From NCBI GenBank assembly GCA_014338185.1, contig QUBV01000024.1, forward strand, positions 1-38,768: 38,768 nt of DNA, written 5' to 3'. A program made the translations under genes and the position numbers. Origin of the DNA: Lysobacterales bacterium. GTDB lineage: Bacteria > Pseudomonadota > Gammaproteobacteria > Xanthomonadales > Rhodanobacteraceae. Of the stretch, positions 36,578-38,768 are shown piece after piece. The notes under the pieces are model-generated. The model had not been told where the DNA came from. It saw only the letters and a list, made by a program, of their open reading frames with translations, and made no database searches. The stretch's first letter is position 1, and every line of letters starts with the position of its first letter.

Positions 36578-37051
36578 ATGGCCACGTATGGGAAAACCGA
36601 CCTGGGTCGCGCCGAGGTCGGACAACGCCAGCACAAGCTCGCTTCGCCGGTGCGCTCGCTGCTGTTGCTGGTGGACGGGCAGCGCGACCTGGCCACCTTG
36701 CGCCGCTTCGCCGCGTCGCTCCACGCGCCCGGCGATGCGCTCGAGCAGCTGCAGGCGCTTGGCCTCATCGCAATGGCCGGACCCGATGCACCGCGTACGG
36801 CCGCGGCCAATGCCGAACCGGCACCCTCGGATGCGGCCATCCGCTTCATCACCCTGAGCGGACTGATGTCGGAGGGCGTGCGTTCATACCTGGGCATGCG
36901 CGGTTTCATGACCCAGCTGCGCATCGAGCGCTGCGCGGACATCGACGACCTGCTGCAGTTGCTGCCCGAGGTGAGCGCGGCGGTCGCCAAGGCGCGCTCG
37001 CCGGAGTTCGCGCAGCAGTGGGAGTCCATCGTGCGCAGCTCGGTGGCCTGA
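36578..37051 (+). CDS. Conserved-looking protein of unknown function
   Basis: The 157-residue product has two parts. Residues 1-65 (SPVRSLLLLVDGQRDLATLR, then LEQLQALGLI) look like a small helical, winged-helix-like module known in many proteobacterial hypothetical proteins. Residues 85-157 are mostly helical (LSGLMSEGVRSYLGMRGFMT). An Ala/Pro-rich linker joins them. No signal peptide, membrane segment or catalytic motif is seen, and I do not recognise a function. It has its own candidate promoter, faces the GST gene, and has codon use like its neighbours. Confidence 0.8.
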   Translation: MATYGKTDLGRAEVGQRQHKLASPVRSLLLLVDGQRDLATLRRFAASLHAPGDALEQLQALGLIAMAGPDAPRTAAANAEPAPSDAAIRFITLSGLMSEGVRSYLGMRGFMTQLRIERCADIDDLLQLLPEVSAAVAKARSPEFAQQWESIVRSSVA

Positions 37052-37168
37052 CCCGCCGCCGCGGGTTGGGCATCGCGCACATCACCACTGACCGCACGCG
37101 GCCGGCCATCAGGACCGGCCACGTGGCTTGGCGCGCGTGAATGCAGCGCGCGGCCGACAGCGGTCTTG

Positions 37169-37774
37169 CTACTGGACCGCGAGCACCTTTTGCACCGCCG
37201 GGTCGGCCTCCATGCGCGCGCAGAAACGCGCGAGGTTGTCGTAGCCGCTCAGGTCCACGCCCGTGCCCTTGGCCCAACGCGCGGTGATGAACAGGTAGGG
37301 GTCGGCGATCGAGCGCGACCCGCCCGCGATCCACTCATGCTTGCCCAGCTGCGCGTCGGCGCGACCGAACAGGGTGCGCAGCGTGGCGCGCGCATTGTCC
37401 TTGCTCTTGTCGACCGCTGCGGCGTCGTCGAGGTAGGCGGTCGCGCCGAACAGCGGCTTGAACGCGGGATGCACGTCGGCATTGACGAACGCGAGCCAGC
37501 GGTTGACTTCGGCCCGGCCCTTGGCGGTGCCGTCGCCATCGAGCCCGGCTTCGGGATTGAGGTCGGTCAGGTAGTGCAGAATTGCCATGTTCTGGGTCAG
37601 CACCCAGCCATCGTGCTCCAGCGCGGGCACCGCGCCGGCCGGATTGATCGCGCGGAACTCGGGCGTGGCGCGCATTTCGCGCGTGACGACCTGGACGTCA
37701 TAGGGCTTGCCGATCCATTCGAGCACGATGTGGTCGGCGGTCGAGCAGGCGCCCGGGGAGGTGAACAGCTTCAT
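37169..37774 (-). CDS. Glutathione S-transferase, beta-class-like
   Basis: GSTs conjugate or exchange glutathione on electrophiles in the cytosol. ATG 37774 gives 201 residues, MKLFTSPGACSTADHIVLEW onward. The thioredoxin-like N-domain carries Cys10, the hallmark active residue of bacterial beta-class enzymes, the cis-Pro GAVPALEHDG and LTQNMAILHYL. The helical C-domain includes GGSRSIADPYLF, the N-capping box region. Upstream in-frame codons are not family-like. It follows the VanX-like gene on the same strand after 84 nt. Confidence 0.94.
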   Translation of the reverse strand: MKLFTSPGACSTADHIVLEWIGKPYDVQVVTREMRATPEFRAINPAGAVPALEHDGWVLTQNMAILHYLTDLNPEAGLDGDGTAKGRAEVNRWLAFVNADVHPAFKPLFGATAYLDDAAAVDKSKDNARATLRTLFGRADAQLGKHEWIAGGSRSIADPYLFITARWAKGTGVDLSGYDNLARFCARMEADPAVQKVLAVQ

Positions 37775-37858
37775 TGGATGTCCTTGTGCGGTGGAAAACC
37801 ATTGGCAGGCGCCGAGATGGTGGCGCGGGGGCGACAAAACAAGTGCCGGTGGCGCGCG

Positions 37859-38410
37859 TCAGCGCCGTTCGATGTCCTCGAAGCGCAGGTTGCCGATCGG
37901 CCACGACTGCCAGTCGCGGTAGTCGAAATGCCACCACTCGAACTCGTAGACCGTGAAGCCTTCGCGCTCCATCGCCGCGCGCAGATGGTCACGGTTGGCG
38001 CGCTCCTGCGCGCTGCCGCCGGCATAGGCGGGATAGGCGCGCTCGGTGAACTCATCGTACAGGCTCGGCATCGGCAGCGGCTTGCCGCTGCGCAGGTCCA
38101 CCAGCGTGAGGTCGACCGCGCAACCGCGGTTGTGGCGCGAGCCCTTGACCGGATCACCCACGAAGTGGTGCTGATGTTCGGGCGTGGCGTCCCAGAACAT
38201 CCGCGTCACGTACCACGGCCGGTAGCCATCGAAGACGAGCAGGCCCAGCCCCTCGCGTGCCAGCGACTGTTGCACGCGCACCAGAGCCTCGGCGGCCGGG
38301 CGCTGCAGGAACGCGCGGGCCTGGCTGTACAGCGGCGTGCCAAGGAAGTTGTCGCTGCCGGCATAGCGGATGTCCAGGCGCAGCGTGGGGTCGAGCCGGA
38401 CCAGCTCGAC
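37859..38410 (-). CDS. D-alanyl-D-alanine dipeptidase (VanX/DdpX family), 5'-truncated
   Basis: The family cleaves D-Ala-D-Ala in a zinc-dependent way, for peptidoglycan recycling or glycopeptide resistance. About 184 residues are recognisable, from ELVRLDPTLRLDIRYAGSDN to the C-terminus. Key features are FDGYRPW (substrate Arg), SRHNRGCAVDLTL (zinc His and Asp) and EFEWWHFDY (catalytic Glu and zinc His). Upstream of about 38410 the minus frame stays open to 38593, but that peptide is the antisense of another gene and not VanX-like. The natural N-terminus, probably with a signal sequence, is missing because of the junction described separately. It is therefore partial, and its start cannot be given. 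Confidence 0.85.
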   Translation of the reverse strand, partial: VELVRLDPTLRLDIRYAGSDNFLGTPLYSQARAFLQRPAAEALVRVQQSLAREGLGLLVFDGYRPWYVTRMFWDATPEHQHHFVGDPVKGSRHNRGCAVDLTLVDLRSGKPLPMPSLYDEFTERAYPAYAGGSAQERANRDHLRAAMEREGFTVYEFEWWHFDYRDWQSWPIGNLRFEDIERR

Positions 38411-38768
38411 AAGACCGGCCTGTTCAAGGTCAACCTCCAGTCGACGGAATGGGTGAAGTACTCCGAGGACCGCACGGCCGACGTCTACCCGATGTACCAG
38501 CTGGGATGGTTCCCCGACTACTCGGATGCCGACAACTACCTGGTGCCGTTCTTCTACGACACGGATGAGACCCCGAGCTTCCTCGGCAACCACTACCGCA
38601 ACGAGGACATCAACAAGGCCCTCACCGAGCAGGCGTCGATCGCCGACAAGGGCGAACGCGCCAAGGCGATCGAGGATCTCCAGAACCAGCTCGCGGAGGA
38701 GCTGCCGACGCTGCCGCTGCTCCAGGGCAACCAGATCGCGGTCGCCGGCAAGGACGTCCAGGGGCTCG
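38402..38768 (+). CDS. Family 5 ABC transporter peptide-binding protein, C-terminal fragment
   Basis: A plus-strand frame runs open from the junction to the window end, giving 122 residues: QLDKTGLFKVNLQSTEWVKY, then YQLGWFPDYSDADNYL, ending LPTLPLLQGNQIAVAGKDVQ. This is the C-terminal lobe of oligopeptide/dipeptide-binding proteins (SBP_bac_5). The LGWFPDYSDADNYL and QGNQIAVAGKDVQG forms resemble actinobacterial members most. Neither the 5' part (signal peptide, N-lobe) nor the stop is present. It does not fit the surrounding gammaproteobacterial genes and probably belongs to another organism. Confidence 0.8.

Noticed and set aside
38411-38593. N-terminal extension of the VanX-like gene to a start at 38593
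   Set aside because: This part is the antisense of the peptide-binding protein fragment and has no dipeptidase-like sequence.

Overview
The window reads as a chromosomal segment of a high-GC gammaproteobacterium, most likely order Xanthomonadales (Lysobacterales). This is inferred from protein sequence and gene order: an S10-spc-alpha ribosomal cluster with no rpmJ between secY and rpsM, dsbB beside a class II DAHP synthase, an S46 dipeptidyl-peptidase, PrpB/PrpC and TypA. Nearly every base of the first 14 kb is in use. No tRNA, rRNA, CRISPR array, insertion sequence or phage gene was seen. Layout: 1-98 is the 3' end of tuf. 99-517 is a structured leader with a candidate promoter and a perfect 14-bp hairpin. 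518-14250 is one continuous plus-strand ribosomal superoperon: S10 group (rpsJ, rplC, rplD, rplW, rplB, rpsS, rplV, rpsC, rplP, rpmC, rpsQ), spc group (rplN, rplX, rplE, rpsN, rpsH, rplF, rplR, rpsE, rpmD, rplO, secY) and alpha group (rpsM, rpsK, rpsD, rpoA, rplQ). It closes at a classical intrinsic terminator at 14272-14298. 14313-17585 (plus) holds a polytopic GT-C-like membrane protein, dsbB and a class II DAHP synthase. 17622-21693 (minus) holds a PAS-GGDEF-EAL protein and typA. 21911-24955 holds a cyclophilin, a small GlsB/YeaQ-type membrane protein, and a divergent TetR regulator / aldehyde dehydrogenase pair sharing one palindromic operator. 25039-30421 (plus) holds a class I aminotransferase, malate dehydrogenase and a second, very large GAF-GGDEF-EAL protein. 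30655-32733 is a secreted S46 dipeptidyl-peptidase. 32949-34271 (minus) is a dicarboxylate/amino-acid:cation symporter, divergent from prpB-prpC of the methylcitrate cycle. 36578-37774 holds a small protein of unknown function and a beta-class-like glutathione S-transferase. The right end is anomalous. A minus-strand VanX-type D-Ala-D-Ala dipeptidase loses its N-terminus at about 38396-38412, and the rest of the window is the plus-strand C-terminal part of an actinobacterial-looking family 5 peptide-binding protein. This looks like a chimeric join, probably an assembly or library artefact, and downstream users should treat 38.4 kb onward with suspicion. How the genes work together: the first 14 kb builds the ribosome, the SecYEG channel core and RNA polymerase alpha. 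The rest is ordinary housekeeping and metabolism (disulfide formation, shikimate entry, malate oxidation, propionate disposal) interleaved with signalling (two dual-domain cyclic-di-GMP proteins). I found no convincing new multi-gene system. The most useful leads are the S10 leader hairpin, the chimeric end, the TetR/aldehyde dehydrogenase switch, the altered sodium-site motif in the symporter, and a set of perfect GC hairpins at gene ends that lack U-tracts.
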